A stretch of 64,000 nt of DNA, from positions 22,859 to 86,858 of the forward strand of contig CAWGTF010000021.1 of assembly GCA_963825425.1 (NCBI GenBank), written 5' to 3'. How positions within the stretch are numbered: the first letter of the stretch is position 1; every line of letters begins with the position of its first letter. The position numbers were made by a program, and so were the translations under genes. Of the stretch, positions 51,841-60,614 are shown one piece after another. Under the pieces are notes generated by a model. That model was not told where the DNA came from. It did not search any database and saw only the letters and a program-made list of their open reading frames with translations. The stretch comes from PALSA-607 sp963825425. Its GTDB lineage: Bacteria; Actinomycetota; Actinomycetes; Acidothermales; Acidothermaceae.

Positions 51841-52512
51841 GTGGTGGGCGGGAGCGTGAGCCCGACCATGTGGGGCTGGCTTGCGGCCGGGCCGCCAGAC
51901 CCAGTGACGCGCGACGGCGCACAAGCCGCCGCCCGTGCGGAGCTGGCGAAACGCGCCTACCACAAGAACGATCCGTCGCTGGTTGACCGAGCCTTCGAGT
52001 GGCTACTGAAGAGGCTGCTGAAGCTGCTCGCCGCAAGCACCCGCCACGCGCCCGGCCATGCGCTTGGCCTGTTGCTCATCATCGTGATCCTGACCGCTGT
52101 CGTCGTGCTGATCATCGTGCGCGTCGGTGGGCTACGTCGTACCGCAAGCACATCGGATCAGGCGATCTTCGGAAGTGGGCAGACAACCGCAGACGACCAT
52201 CGCCGAGCCGCGGCACAGTTCGCGGCCGACGGGCTTTGGGCCGAGGCGATCCGTGAGCGGCTGCGGGCGGTCGCGCGCGAGCTCGAACATCGCGGCGTGC
52301 TGGATCCGCGACCTGGGCGAACTGCGGACGAGCTGAGTCGCGAAGCCGGGTTGCAGCTGCCCGCGCTTGCCGATGACCTGCACACTGCGACGTCCACCTT
52401 CGACGAAGTCTGGTACGGAGGTCGGACGGCGAGTGCCGCCGACGAAGAGTTGCTCCGCAGGCTCGACGCTCGCGTCGCCGGGTCGCATCGCGGCCTGGTG
52501 GGCAGCGCATGA
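51841..52512 (+). CDS. Stand-alone DUF4129 membrane protein
   Basis: The 223-residue protein has a short extracytoplasmic N-terminus with DPVTRDGAQAAARAELAKRAYHKNDPSLVDRAFEWLLK, one membrane helix (HALGLLLIIVILTAVVVLIIV) and a cytoplasmic DUF4129 domain: DDHRRAAAQFAADGLWAEAIRERLRAVARELEHRGVLDPRPGRTADELSREAG and FDEVWYGGRTASAADEELLRRLDARV. The domain occurs as the tail of TgpA transglutaminases, including the two elsewhere in this window; here it is a separate protein, the normal arrangement in this actinobacterial cluster. GTG at 51841 is the first start after the upstream stop; GTG 51856 is an alternative. The 3' end overlaps the DUF4350 ATG by 4 bp. Confidence 0.85.
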   Translation: MVGGSVSPTMWGWLAAGPPDPVTRDGAQAAARAELAKRAYHKNDPSLVDRAFEWLLKRLLKLLAASTRHAPGHALGLLLIIVILTAVVVLIIVRVGGLRRTASTSDQAIFGSGQTTADDHRRAAAQFAADGLWAEAIRERLRAVARELEHRGVLDPRPGRTADELSREAGLQLPALADDLHTATSTFDEVWYGGRTASAADEELLRRLDARVAGSHRGLVGSA

Positions 52513-53690
52513 CCGTCATCGACGAGTTGAAGGTGTCGGGCGGCGCTCCGATCCGCAGCGGCCACAGCACGGATCCCACCGTCCGCCAGCGTTGGCGGCG
52601 ATCACGTGTACTAGTCGGCGCCGGGATCGTGGTCGTGCTCGGCGCGATCGTTGTCGCACTGGGTTCGGGGACGGGCGGCGGCGCACTCGACCCGCGCTCC
52701 TACACGCCGTCCGGCAGTCATGCACTTTCGGTGTTGCTCGGGCATCGCGGCGTGCGCGTTATCACGATGACCAGCGTCGGACCAAGCGAGCAGTTCGAGA
52801 CGAGTGGCACCACATTGGTCGTCGTCTCACCGCAGTTCCTGAGCAGCGATGAGCTCAGCACGATTGCGTCGACACCCGTCGATCTCGTCATCGTCGGCGC
52901 AGGGCTCGATGAGACCCAAGCACTCGGCCTGCCACTCGCGGTCCAGCCCGGCGATGGAAGCAGTCTTCGACTGCCGGCCTGCACATTGCCAGCCGCGACT
53001 GTTGCGGGGTCGGCACAACTGCCGGGCGACGGCTACACCGTTCCGAGTGGCGGCCAGGGTTGCTATCCCGACGGCGACGGCTTCGCGCTGGTGACGTTCG
53101 ACAAATCGGGCCATCGCGTGACGTTGCTCTCCGACGGCACGCCGCTGATGAACTCGGCACTCGCCAAGGACGGCAACGCAGCACTCGCGCTCGGGCTGCT
53201 CGACACCCACCCGAACGTCGTCTGGCTGGTGCCCGCTATCGCACCGGTGTCGAGTGGCCCGCATCGCAGTGTGTCCTCGCTGCTGCCGAGCCGGTTGAAG
53301 TTGGCGTTCCTGCAACTGGTGATCGCGGTCATCGTCATCGCGATCTGGCGCGGCCGACGGCTCGGTCGGCTGGTGCCAGAAGACCTGCCCGTCGTCGTCC
53401 GGCAGTCGGAGACCGTACGCGGCCGCTCTCGTCTGTACCGGCGATCGCACTCGCTCGACACCGCGGCCGATGCGCTGCGCGAAGGAACCCGGGATCGCCT
53501 CGCGCACCGGCTCGGCCTCGGTCCTCGACCTCAACCGGCGGCTCTCGTGCAGGCTGTCGCGGCCCGGGCAACGCAACCCGCCGCGCAGATCGAGGCGCTC
53601 CTATACGGTTCGACACCGGCCGATGACCTCACACTGGTCACGCTGGCGCAAGCACTGACCGCCCTCGAGCAGGAGGTACTCCGAACGTGA
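52509..53690 (+). CDS. DUF4350 domain membrane protein
   Basis: The 393-residue protein has an N-terminal membrane helix (RVLVGAGIVVVLGAIVVALG), then an extracytoplasmic DUF4350 domain with GALDPRSYTPSGSHALSVLLGHRGVRV, TTLVVVSPQFLSSDELSTI and DNSALAKDGNAALALGLL-like NSALAKDGNAALAL. A second helix (LKLAFLQLVIAVIVIAIWRG) and a cytoplasmic tail (GRSRLYRRSHSLDTAADALREGTRDRLAHRLGL) follow. The domain resembles an ATPase/GATase-like Rossmann fold found in gliding-type ABC accessory proteins, but its role is unknown. ATG 52509 overlaps the DUF4129 stop and its own stop overlaps the moxR start, so DUF4129, DUF4350 and MoxR are translationally coupled. Intact. Confidence 0.9.
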   Translation: MTVIDELKVSGGAPIRSGHSTDPTVRQRWRRSRVLVGAGIVVVLGAIVVALGSGTGGGALDPRSYTPSGSHALSVLLGHRGVRVITMTSVGPSEQFETSGTTLVVVSPQFLSSDELSTIASTPVDLVIVGAGLDETQALGLPLAVQPGDGSSLRLPACTLPAATVAGSAQLPGDGYTVPSGGQGCYPDGDGFALVTFDKSGHRVTLLSDGTPLMNSALAKDGNAALALGLLDTHPNVVWLVPAIAPVSSGPHRSVSSLLPSRLKLAFLQLVIAVIVIAIWRGRRLGRLVPEDLPVVVRQSETVRGRSRLYRRSHSLDTAADALREGTRDRLAHRLGLGPRPQPAALVQAVAARATQPAAQIEALLYGSTPADDLTLVTLAQALTALEQEVLRT

Positions 53691-54655
53691 CGTCGACCAG
53701 TTCCATCGAGCAGTCGCGAGACTCGTTCGCCGCGGTACGGGCGGAGGTCGCGAAAGCCGTCGTCGGACAGGACGCGGTCGTCAGCGGTCTCGTCATCGCG
53801 TTGCTTGCGGACGGCCACGTGCTGCTCGAAGGAGTGCCGGGGGTGGCGAAGACGTTGCTCGTGCGGTCACTCGCGGCAGCGCTGTCACTCGACACCAAGC
53901 GGGTGCAGTTCACTCCCGACCTGATGCCGGGTGACGTCACAGGCTCGCTCATCTACGACGCGCGCACGGCGGAGTTCGAGTTCCGGAAAGGGCCGGTGTT
54001 CACGAACCTGCTGCTTGCAGACGAGATCAACCGGACACCGCCCAAGACGCAGGCCGCGTTGCTCGAAGCGATGGAGGAGAGGCAGGTGTCGGTCGACGGC
54101 GTACCGCGGCCGCTGCCCGACCCGTTCATGGTGATCGCGACGCAGAATCCGGTGGAGTACGAAGGCACCTACCCGTTACCTGAGGCACAGCTAGACCGGT
54201 TCCTCGTGAAGCTCAACGTTCCGTTGCCCGGTCGTGACGACGAGTTCGGGATGCTGCGAAGGCACGCCGAGGGATTCGATCCACGCGACCTTGCGGGAGC
54301 GGGGCTGCGTGCAGTCGCTGGCCCGGCTGAGTTGGCGGCGGGCCGGGCCGCGGCCGCACGGGTGTCGGTCGCTCCGGAGGTGTTGAGCTACATCGTTGAT
54401 CTGTGCCGCGCAACCCGAAGTTCGCCATCCGTCTCACTTGGCGCGTCGCCTCGTGGAGCAACGGCCTTGCTGCGGACGTCGCGTGCGTGGGCGTGGTTGT
54501 CCGGCCGCGACTTCGTGACGCCCGATGACGTGAAGGCCTTGGCGCGGCCGACGTTGCGGCATCGGCTGGCGCTGCGCCCGGAAGCCGAACTCGAGGGTGC
54601 AACGACCGACGCGGTGCTCGAAGGCGTGCTCGCCACGGTCCCCGTTCCCAGGTGA
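53687..54655 (+). CDS. MoxR-family AAA+ ATPase, copy 3
   Basis: The 322-residue AAA+ protein has Walker A EGVPGVAKTLLVRSLAAAL, Walker B LLLADEINRTPPKTQAALLEAMEERQVSVDG, sensor 1 VIATQNPVEYEGTYPLPEAQLDRFLVKL and a lid with VSLGASPRGATALLRTSRAWAWLSGRDFVTPDDVKAL. It is of the main MoxR subfamily (LADEINR, EYEGTYPLPEAQLDRF), unlike copies 1 and 2 (LLVDELNR, DQYGTFPLPEGQLDRF). Its ATG overlaps the DUF4350 stop, and DUF58 copy 3 follows after 7 bp. Intact. It probably forms an independent complex with its own DUF58 and DUF4350 partners. Confidence 0.94.
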   Translation: MTSTSSIEQSRDSFAAVRAEVAKAVVGQDAVVSGLVIALLADGHVLLEGVPGVAKTLLVRSLAAALSLDTKRVQFTPDLMPGDVTGSLIYDARTAEFEFRKGPVFTNLLLADEINRTPPKTQAALLEAMEERQVSVDGVPRPLPDPFMVIATQNPVEYEGTYPLPEAQLDRFLVKLNVPLPGRDDEFGMLRRHAEGFDPRDLAGAGLRAVAGPAELAAGRAAAARVSVAPEVLSYIVDLCRATRSSPSVSLGASPRGATALLRTSRAWAWLSGRDFVTPDDVKALARPTLRHRLALRPEAELEGATTDAVLEGVLATVPVPR

Positions 54656-54662
54656 GCGTTCA

Positions 54663-55961
54663 GTGGCGCTGACGCGGCGCGCGGCGATCGTTGCGCTGGC
54701 CGGCGTGCTGGTGGTGTTCGTCTATCCGTTGCACGGCTACATGGTGCTGATTGTCGAAGGTGCACTGGTTCTTGGCATCGTCGCCGACCTGGCGTTGGCG
54801 GGTAGCGTTCGCGCCCTCCGGGTGTCCCGATATGGAGACACTGCGCGCCGCCTCGACGAGGTGTCGGAGGTTGGCGTGCTCATCGTCAATCCAGGCGGAC
54901 GCCGAGTGCGTGGCGTCTTGCGTGATGCTTGGCCACCGAGTGCGCAAGCGGCACCAGCTCGCCGGCTGATCGACGTCCCGGCTGGTGAACGGCGTCGCTT
55001 CGCGACGGCGATCCGGCCGCGACGCCGCACCGAACTCGAGGCAGGCCGCGTCACCGTGCGCAGCTTCGGTCCGCTCGGCCTCGCCGCGCGGCAAGGCAGT
55101 CACGATGTGCCGTGGAGGCTGCGGGTGTTACCCGCATTCCCGAGCCGGCGATACCTGCCGGAAAAGCTTGCCAAGCTGCGGATTCTGGACGGCCGCACAG
55201 CTGCGCGGGTGCGCGGGCAGGGCACCGAGTTCGACTCGTTGCGCGACTACGTCGAGGGCGACGACGCTCGGTCAATCGACTGGCGCGCGACGGCTCGGCG
55301 GTCGGCGGTCGTCGTCCGCACTTGGCGGCCGGAACGTGACCGTCGGATCGTGCTCGTCCTCGACACTGGCCGCACGTCCGCGGCTCGAATCGGCTCGGCA
55401 CCGCGACTCGATGCCGCACTCGACGCGGCGTTGCTGCTCGGCACGCTGGCGTCGCGCGCAGGCGACCGGGTCGACCTGATCGCGGTGGACAACCAGCCGC
55501 GGCTGCTTTCCAGCCGTTCGCGTACCCACGGCGATCCGCTTTCGGGCCTGCTCGAAGCGATGGCCGGGCTGCATCCTCGGCTGGTCGAAACAGATGGACG
55601 CCGGTTGGTGGCCGAAGTGTTGCGACGGGTCAAGCAGCGGGCGCTCATCGTGCTGTTCACGACATTGGACGAAGCAGCGATCACCGAGGGACTGCTGCCA
55701 GTGTTGCCGTCGCTGACTCGCAAGCACGTCGTCATGGTGGCGTCGGTGACCGACCCGCAGGTGCTCGCGATGGTGGGCGTGCACGACGACTCGCGCACGG
55801 TCTACGACGCGGCGGCGGCCGAGCGGACGACGGCTGCGCACCGCCGGGTCACCGCGCTGCTGCGTCGGCTCGATGTCGAGGTCGTCGATGCGGGTCCGGC
55901 GGAGTTCGCCAGCAAGGTCTCCGATGCGTACCTCGCATTGAAGGCGGCCGGCCGGTTGTAG
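54663..55961 (+). CDS. DUF58 domain protein, copy 3
   Basis: The 432-residue protein has two N-terminal hydrophobic helices (AAIVALAGVLVVFVYPLHGYM; LIVEGALVLGIVADLALAG), a beta region, then the DUF58 signature FDSLRDYVEGDDARSIDWRATARRSAVVVRTWRPERDR and a vWA-like core with IVLVLDTGRTSAARIGSAPRLDAALDAALLLGTLASRAGDRVDLIA. Here the signature is DYVEGDDARSIDWRATAR, the common form, while copies 1 and 2 have EWRPGD..RHVHWRSTAR. It lies 7 bp after moxR copy 3 and uses GTG at 54663. It is longer than copies 1 and 2 because of a full C-terminal vWA half (VVMVASVTDPQVLAMVGVHDDSRTV). Confidence 0.92.
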   Translation: MALTRRAAIVALAGVLVVFVYPLHGYMVLIVEGALVLGIVADLALAGSVRALRVSRYGDTARRLDEVSEVGVLIVNPGGRRVRGVLRDAWPPSAQAAPARRLIDVPAGERRRFATAIRPRRRTELEAGRVTVRSFGPLGLAARQGSHDVPWRLRVLPAFPSRRYLPEKLAKLRILDGRTAARVRGQGTEFDSLRDYVEGDDARSIDWRATARRSAVVVRTWRPERDRRIVLVLDTGRTSAARIGSAPRLDAALDAALLLGTLASRAGDRVDLIAVDNQPRLLSSRSRTHGDPLSGLLEAMAGLHPRLVETDGRRLVAEVLRRVKQRALIVLFTTLDEAAITEGLLPVLPSLTRKHVVMVASVTDPQVLAMVGVHDDSRTVYDAAAAERTTAAHRRVTALLRRLDVEVVDAGPAEFASKVSDAYLALKAAGRL

Positions 55962-56023
55962 GTCTCCGGAGCGCTGGTGCTCAACGGCCGTTCTTGCGAC
56001 CGTTGCGCACCATTGCTCACCCG

Positions 56024-57034
56024 TTAAGCGGCGGCTTCGACCGTGTCGGCGCCTAGCGCCTCGTCGAGGTCGCCGGTCTCCCCCGCGTGCACCGCGCGCG
56101 AGCCGAACACGATGACATACGTAAGGAACGCGACTTCGACGATCACGCCGATCGAAATCCGCGCCCATGTCGGCAGTGGCGACGGCGTCACGAACGCTTC
56201 GATCGCTCCAGACACCATCAGCATCGCGATCATGCCGAGCGCGATCGAGAACGTCGCTCGACCTTCCTCGGCCAAGGCATCAGCTCGTGACCGCGGACCC
56301 GGATCGATCAGCGTCCAACCCAGCCGAAGCCCCGTGCCAGCCCCAATGAAGACCGCGGTCAGTTCGAGGAATCCGTGCGGCAGGATCAGCGCGAAGAACT
56401 CGGGCAGTTTGCCGTTCGCCGCCATGATGCCGCCGATCGCGCCGACGTTCAGGCAGTTGCCCCACAGCAGGTAGAGCGTCGGGATGCCGAGAAAGATGCC
56501 CAGCGCAAGAGCGCCGGCAGCGATGACAGCGTTGTGGGTCCACACGTTGGCGGCGAAGTCCGATGCCGGATGCGCTGAGTAGTAGTTCTTGAAGTCATGC
56601 GAGACAAGCTGGCGGACGTCGGCCGGTGACGCGATCGTGTCGATGACCTTGGGATGGGTGGCGATCCAGACCCCGATCGCCGTCATGACGGCTAGTGATG
56701 CCAACGCGGTCGAGACCCACCACCGCGCCGTCCGGTACAGCACCGCAGGCAACGTGACGACGAAGAACCGGGAGAAGTCGCGCCAAGCGGGGTCGTGTGC
56801 GCCGGTGATCGCGCCGCGGGCACGTGCAGTCAGCACCGAGAGCCGCGAGATGAGGTGCGCATCGGGTGACCGCGACTGGATGACCGACAGGTGGGTCGCG
56901 GTGCGCTGATACAACGCGATCAGCTCATCGACGTCCGCGCCACTCAGCCTTGACGGCCGCTCGGCACGCTGCACGAGCGTTTCCAGGCGCGCCCACTCCG
57001 CCTGATGTGCTGCAACGAATACATCGATGTCCAC
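56024..57034 (-). CDS. Stage II sporulation protein M-like membrane protein
   Basis: The 336-residue protein has an N-terminal helical region (VFVAAHQAEWARLETLVQRAERPSRL, DVDELIALYQRTATHLSVIQSRSPD) and about six membrane helices. Signatures of the SpoIIM family are SHDFKNYYSAHPASDFAANVWTHNAVIAAGALALGIFLGIPTLYLLWGNCLNVGAIGG and ALILPHGFLELTAVFIGAGTGLRLGW. In non-sporulating actinobacteria it belongs to the conserved MoxR-DUF58-RDD cluster. SpoIIM in Bacillus is part of the peptidoglycan-hydrolase DMP complex, so a cell-wall role is plausible. GTG 57034 is chosen (VDIDVFVAAH). It is divergent from the RDD gene with only 21 bp between starts. Confidence 0.88.
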   Translation of the reverse strand: MDIDVFVAAHQAEWARLETLVQRAERPSRLSGADVDELIALYQRTATHLSVIQSRSPDAHLISRLSVLTARARGAITGAHDPAWRDFSRFFVVTLPAVLYRTARWWVSTALASLAVMTAIGVWIATHPKVIDTIASPADVRQLVSHDFKNYYSAHPASDFAANVWTHNAVIAAGALALGIFLGIPTLYLLWGNCLNVGAIGGIMAANGKLPEFFALILPHGFLELTAVFIGAGTGLRLGWTLIDPGPRSRADALAEEGRATFSIALGMIAMLMVSGAIEAFVTPSPLPTWARISIGVIVEVAFLTYVIVFGSRAVHAGETGDLDEALGADTVEAAA

Positions 57035-57055
57035 TAGAGGGCAGACTAAGGCACT

Positions 57056-57994
57056 ATGACGGCTGGTGTGGTGACGGGCGAGGCGGTAGCGCTCGACGTC
57101 CGCTTGGCGCATTGGCCGTCACGGCTGCTCGCGAAGCTGATCGATCTCATCCTGCAGTTCATCCTGTTCTTCCTGCTGGTGCTCATCGTGGGCCAGCTGG
57201 TGTCCGGCTCCGACACCGACGCCGGTGCCGCGATCGTGCTGTGTGTCATCGTCTTCACGTTCGTCGGTTACAACGTGCTCCTTGAGACAGTGTGGCGCGG
57301 GCGGACGCCTGGCAAGGCCGCGTTGGGCTTGCGCGTTGTGCGGGACGACGGGGGGCCGGTGCGGTTTCGGCACGCGCTGGTGCGGGGCATCATGTTCCCA
57401 CTCGAGAGCTGGGGACCCGCGTTGTTCGCCAGCATCTTCAGCAGGCGAGGTAAGCGCTTCGGCGACATGCTCGCCGGCACCATCGTTGTGCAGGAACGAG
57501 TGCCTGGCGCGACGGCGATCCCCGTGCAAATGCCGGCGCCGCTTGCGTGGTGGGCGGCGACCCTCGACCTGTCGCGACTCGACGACAACCTCGCGATGGC
57601 GTGCAGGCAATTCCTCGCACGGCAAAACGAACTCAGCCCAGCGTCGCGCGACGCGATGGGTGGCGAGCTCGTGGCCGCAGTGTTGGCTCGCGTGACACCC
57701 GCGCCGCCGCCGGGTACGCCGGGCTGGGCATATTTGTCCGCGGTGCTCGCCGAACGACGCCGTCGCGAGGAACAGCGCATGTACGCAGCAGCGCCCGTCG
57801 CACCGCAGTACGGAGGTGCGCAGCAAGGAGCCGCGACGCCGTACGGAACCGCGCCACAGTACGGTGGCGCGTCGCAGTCCCAGCCGTCTCGTACACAACC
57901 ATCGGCGCCGAGTTATGCACCGGCGCCCGTCGAACCTGCACCGCCGCAGCCGGCGGAACCTCCGCCACCGGGGCCGTTCGCGCCACCGCAGTGA
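57056..57994 (+). CDS. RDD-family membrane protein with Gln/Tyr/Pro tail
   Basis: The RDD domain (about residues 15-140) has the Arg and two Asp that name the family: HWPSRLLAKLIDLILQFILFF, TVWRGRTPGKAALGLRVVRDDGGPVRFRHALVRG and GKRFGDMLAGTIVVQER. It spans about three membrane helices. A cytoplasmic linker follows, with LDLSRLDDNLAMACRQFLARQNELSPASRDAMGGELVAAVL, and the last 90 residues are low complexity with PQYGGAQQG and APQYGGAS-type repeats, similar in style to the N-terminus of the protein at 50357. Function of RDD proteins is mixed (some are Na/H antiporters). Its place beside SpoIIM is the usual actinobacterial arrangement. ATG 57056 has AAGG eight bases upstream. Confidence 0.9.
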   Translation: MTAGVVTGEAVALDVRLAHWPSRLLAKLIDLILQFILFFLLVLIVGQLVSGSDTDAGAAIVLCVIVFTFVGYNVLLETVWRGRTPGKAALGLRVVRDDGGPVRFRHALVRGIMFPLESWGPALFASIFSRRGKRFGDMLAGTIVVQERVPGATAIPVQMPAPLAWWAATLDLSRLDDNLAMACRQFLARQNELSPASRDAMGGELVAAVLARVTPAPPPGTPGWAYLSAVLAERRRREEQRMYAAAPVAPQYGGAQQGAATPYGTAPQYGGASQSQPSRTQPSAPSYAPAPVEPAPPQPAEPPPPGPFAPPQ

Positions 57995-58077
57995 GCGCGC
58001 GCAAATCGCTTTGATCTGTTTTCCACACCGACGCATTCGCACCCGAAAATGTCAGAGGCCGCAGATAGTTTTGTGTG

Positions 58078-59442
58078 ATGGAAGACCTGCTCGGCATCGC
58101 GAAGGTTGCACCTGGTGCAGAGCTCGCGGCGCGTCTTGCAGCGATCGACCCAGCGGAACTCAACGACGACTATGACGTGTTGGAAATCGTCGCGGCCTGT
58201 GATCGGCTGAAGTCGTGGGCGGATGCATTGCAGCTCGCGGCGGTCGCGGAGTTTGCTCGTCGGCCGATGTCGTTTGAGCAGAACGCGGATGTGGCGCGCG
58301 CCAAGTACGGCCCGTTGGGGTCGGTGCGGCGTGACAATCCCGACGATGAGATCGCCGCCCGGTTGTCGATCTCCTCCGGATCGGCCGGTTTTCGGGTCGG
58401 GCTCGCTATCGAGTTGGCCGGCGGACTGACCGCGACTGCTGCGGCTTTGGCCGCCGGCGAGATCGATCTGCAGAAGGCACGTTCGATTGCCGATGGGTGT
58501 CACTTCCTCGACCCCGCGACCGCCGTTGAGGTCGAGAGCATCGTGTTGGCCCGCGCCGGGGACCAGACCAACGCCCAGGTCAAGAAGGCGGTCCGCAAAG
58601 CGGCGATCGCGGCGGACCCGGTCGCCGCACAGAACCGCCATGTGAGAGCAAAGAACGAGCGCGGGGTGTGGCTGACCCCACTCGACGACGGCATGGCGGA
58701 GGTGCGTGCGGTAATGGCGGCCGCTGACGGGCTCAAGATCTACAACGTGCTCACCGCCGCCGCACTCTCAGCGAAGCTCGCCGGTGGGGAACGCCGCACT
58801 TCCGCCCAGTTGCGCGCCGATTTCCTGCTCGCCCCCTTTGATGAGGCGATCGCGACCGGCGAACTGGCCGGCGTGGTGCCCACCAAGCTGGTGTTCGGCT
58901 CGCGTGGGTGCGGGGAGGCGAACGTCACGGTGCCGGCCTCGGTGATTCTGGGCGTGTCCAACGTCCCCGGCGAGCTGACCGGCTACGGCGCCATTACTGC
59001 GGAAGTGTCCAGGGAGTTGGCACGCGACCGGCTGATGCGCCGGCTCGTGACCAACCCCGTCGACGGGAGTTTCCTAGCCGCCGACACCGCGACCTACCGG
59101 CCCAGTGCGGTGCTGAGGCGCCACATTCAGCTGCGCGACGGTACCTGCCGGTTCAAAACCTGCGACCGGCCCTCGCTCGTGTGCGACCTCGACCACTCCA
59201 AACGGCACCCCGATGGCCGGACGTGCGAAGGCAACATGGGCCCGTTCTGCGAACGACATCACATCTTCAAACACGCTCTCGACGGCGCGCTCGCACATTT
59301 GAAACAACCCAACCCAGGCACCTTCGTGTGGACTATGCCCACCGGCCACGTCTATACCACCACTCCGCCCGCGATCGGCCCACCAGTAAAAGACGAGCGG
59401 CTCGCGACACCACCGCCGGACGACGACGAACCGCCGTTCTAG
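58078..59442 (+). CDS. DUF222 / HNH endonuclease (13E12-type) protein
   Basis: The 454-residue protein has an N-terminal DUF222 (13E12 repeat) region: VLEIVAACDRLKSWADALQLAAVAEFARR, AARLSISSGSAGFRVGLAIELAGGLTATAAALAAGEIDLQKARSIADG. It ends in an HNH nuclease with LRDGTCRFKTCDRPSLVCDLDHSKRHPDGRTCEGNMGPFCERHHIFKH, where Cys pairs bind zinc and DH, N and HH form the HNH active site. Such genes are multi-copy in many actinobacteria and are suspected to be selfish or intron-related, but there is no intron here. ATG 58078 is chosen over the preceding GTG. The upstream 80 bp and the downstream gap carry no mobile element ends I can see. Confidence 0.92.
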   Translation: MEDLLGIAKVAPGAELAARLAAIDPAELNDDYDVLEIVAACDRLKSWADALQLAAVAEFARRPMSFEQNADVARAKYGPLGSVRRDNPDDEIAARLSISSGSAGFRVGLAIELAGGLTATAAALAAGEIDLQKARSIADGCHFLDPATAVEVESIVLARAGDQTNAQVKKAVRKAAIAADPVAAQNRHVRAKNERGVWLTPLDDGMAEVRAVMAAADGLKIYNVLTAAALSAKLAGGERRTSAQLRADFLLAPFDEAIATGELAGVVPTKLVFGSRGCGEANVTVPASVILGVSNVPGELTGYGAITAEVSRELARDRLMRRLVTNPVDGSFLAADTATYRPSAVLRRHIQLRDGTCRFKTCDRPSLVCDLDHSKRHPDGRTCEGNMGPFCERHHIFKHALDGALAHLKQPNPGTFVWTMPTGHVYTTTPPAIGPPVKDERLATPPPDDDEPPF

Positions 59443-59519
59443 CAGCGCCATCTGAGCCTGTTTTGAGCTGGGCCCGTTTGAGCTGGGCTCGCACGCGAGT
59501 CAACGAGTCGTAGGTTGTG

Positions 59520-60053
59520 CTACCCGCGCAAGGCGCGGATATAGCGATCTGTCATTCGGGCTTGGGCGTACCGAGCCATCGGACCAGCCAGCCGGGTGAA
59601 CCAACGCGCCGACTGCGAGAACGCCACGATCTGCACTCGCACTTGGTCGTCATCGAGCAACTCGATGACGAACGACTCCTCACCACGTTCGGGATGTCCC
59701 GGCAGCGTGCCGTACGCGAACCCGATCCGCCGCTCCTCGGCGATCTCGTAGACGACGCGGCATGGGATGGCGAGCCCGCGTCCAGCTACCCCGACCCGCA
59801 TGAGTACTACGACGTCGCGCGCGGCACGAGGTGCAGACGGGATGACTTTGAGGCCACCTCGCGAGTGCATCTGCCAAGTCATCAGCACGTCGGCTGCGTC
59901 GGTAAAGGTCCGAAAGCCCTGACCGATGATTTCCGAGCGCCGCACGTGGTGGTACCCCGCGGGCAGAGCACCCGCAGTCGCACCAACCTCGGAGTAGGTC
60001 AACGGCGCATTGCCGAGGCGTTCGAGCCGAGCCTGATCCCGTGTCAAGGTCAA
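59520..60053 (-). CDS. DUF1990 family protein
   Basis: The 177-residue protein matches DUF1990: LTYSEVGATAGALPAGYHHVRRSEIIGQG, RTFTDAADVLMTWQMHSRGGLKV, PCRVVYEIAEERRIGFAYGTLPGHPERGEESFVIELLDDDQVRVQIVAFSQSARWFTRLAGP and QARMTDRYIRALRG. The family has a START/Bet v1-like lipid-binding look but no proven function. The only start in register is TTG at 60053, which overlaps the stop of the zinc-ribbon gene (TTGA), so the two are translationally coupled. An alternative start further upstream would run through the other gene's coding region. Confidence 0.9.
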   Translation of the reverse strand: MTLTRDQARLERLGNAPLTYSEVGATAGALPAGYHHVRRSEIIGQGFRTFTDAADVLMTWQMHSRGGLKVIPSAPRAARDVVVLMRVGVAGRGLAIPCRVVYEIAEERRIGFAYGTLPGHPERGEESFVIELLDDDQVRVQIVAFSQSARWFTRLAGPMARYAQARMTDRYIRALRG

Positions 60054-60532
60054 GTCGCGAAGGCCTGGGTGATGTCTCGACCGCAGACCTCGCAGCTGGC
60101 ATTGGTGGTGGGCAATCCGGCCGCGTCGCAGGACTTGTTGTCGCACGCGCCCGTGACACCAACCGATCGCGGCGTTGAACGCACATGGGTGGGGATGTCG
60201 ACGAGCAACTCTCCACAGACCGAACACTTCGTGAGGCTCGTGCGAAGGCCCGCGGCATCGCAGCGCAGATTGGTGCACCGACGGTTGCCGCTCCCCATCC
60301 CGAGTGCCGGCTCGAGCTTCCCATCAGAACCTGGCGGAACGAGCCGGCGGCTGGGCAGGGACGCATCGGTAACGGGTTCGACAAGCATGGCCACGATCAG
60401 CGCCGGGAGGAAGAACGCCAGAGCGAACAACCAGTATCCCCAAAAATCGCGTCCCTTGTTATCCGCAATGAAGGCGGGAATGAATGCGGCGACGACCAAC
60501 ACGAGAATCACACCAACCACTGTCCCTGTCAT
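60050..60532 (-). CDS. Two-helix membrane protein with zinc ribbons
   Basis: A 160-residue protein with two N-terminal membrane helices (GVILVLVVAAFIPAFIAD; FWGYWLFALAFFLPALIVAML) and two C-terminal zinc ribbons. The first is CTNLRCDAAGLRTSLTKCSVCG and the second CDNKSCDAAGLPTTNASCEVCG, each with four Cys. The repeated CDAAGL indicates internal duplication. The N-terminal IADNKGRDFWGYWLFALAFF is typical of short membrane proteins of unknown function in actinobacteria. ATG 60532 is preceded by AAAGGGGG. Translationally coupled to DUF1990 downstream. No partner is evident. Confidence 0.75.
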   Translation of the reverse strand: MTGTVVGVILVLVVAAFIPAFIADNKGRDFWGYWLFALAFFLPALIVAMLVEPVTDASLPSRRLVPPGSDGKLEPALGMGSGNRRCTNLRCDAAGLRTSLTKCSVCGELLVDIPTHVRSTPRSVGVTGACDNKSCDAAGLPTTNASCEVCGRDITQAFAT

Positions 60533-60614
60533 CACACCCCCTTTGGAGACGATCGCTGCGTGGCAGTTGGATGGGACCCTCAGTGGTTTCGACCCGAAGA
60601 TATCTCCCGCTGTG

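Noticed and set aside
58078..59442. Mobile intron or transposon around the HNH gene
   Set aside because: No inverted or direct terminal repeats, and flanking genes are intact.
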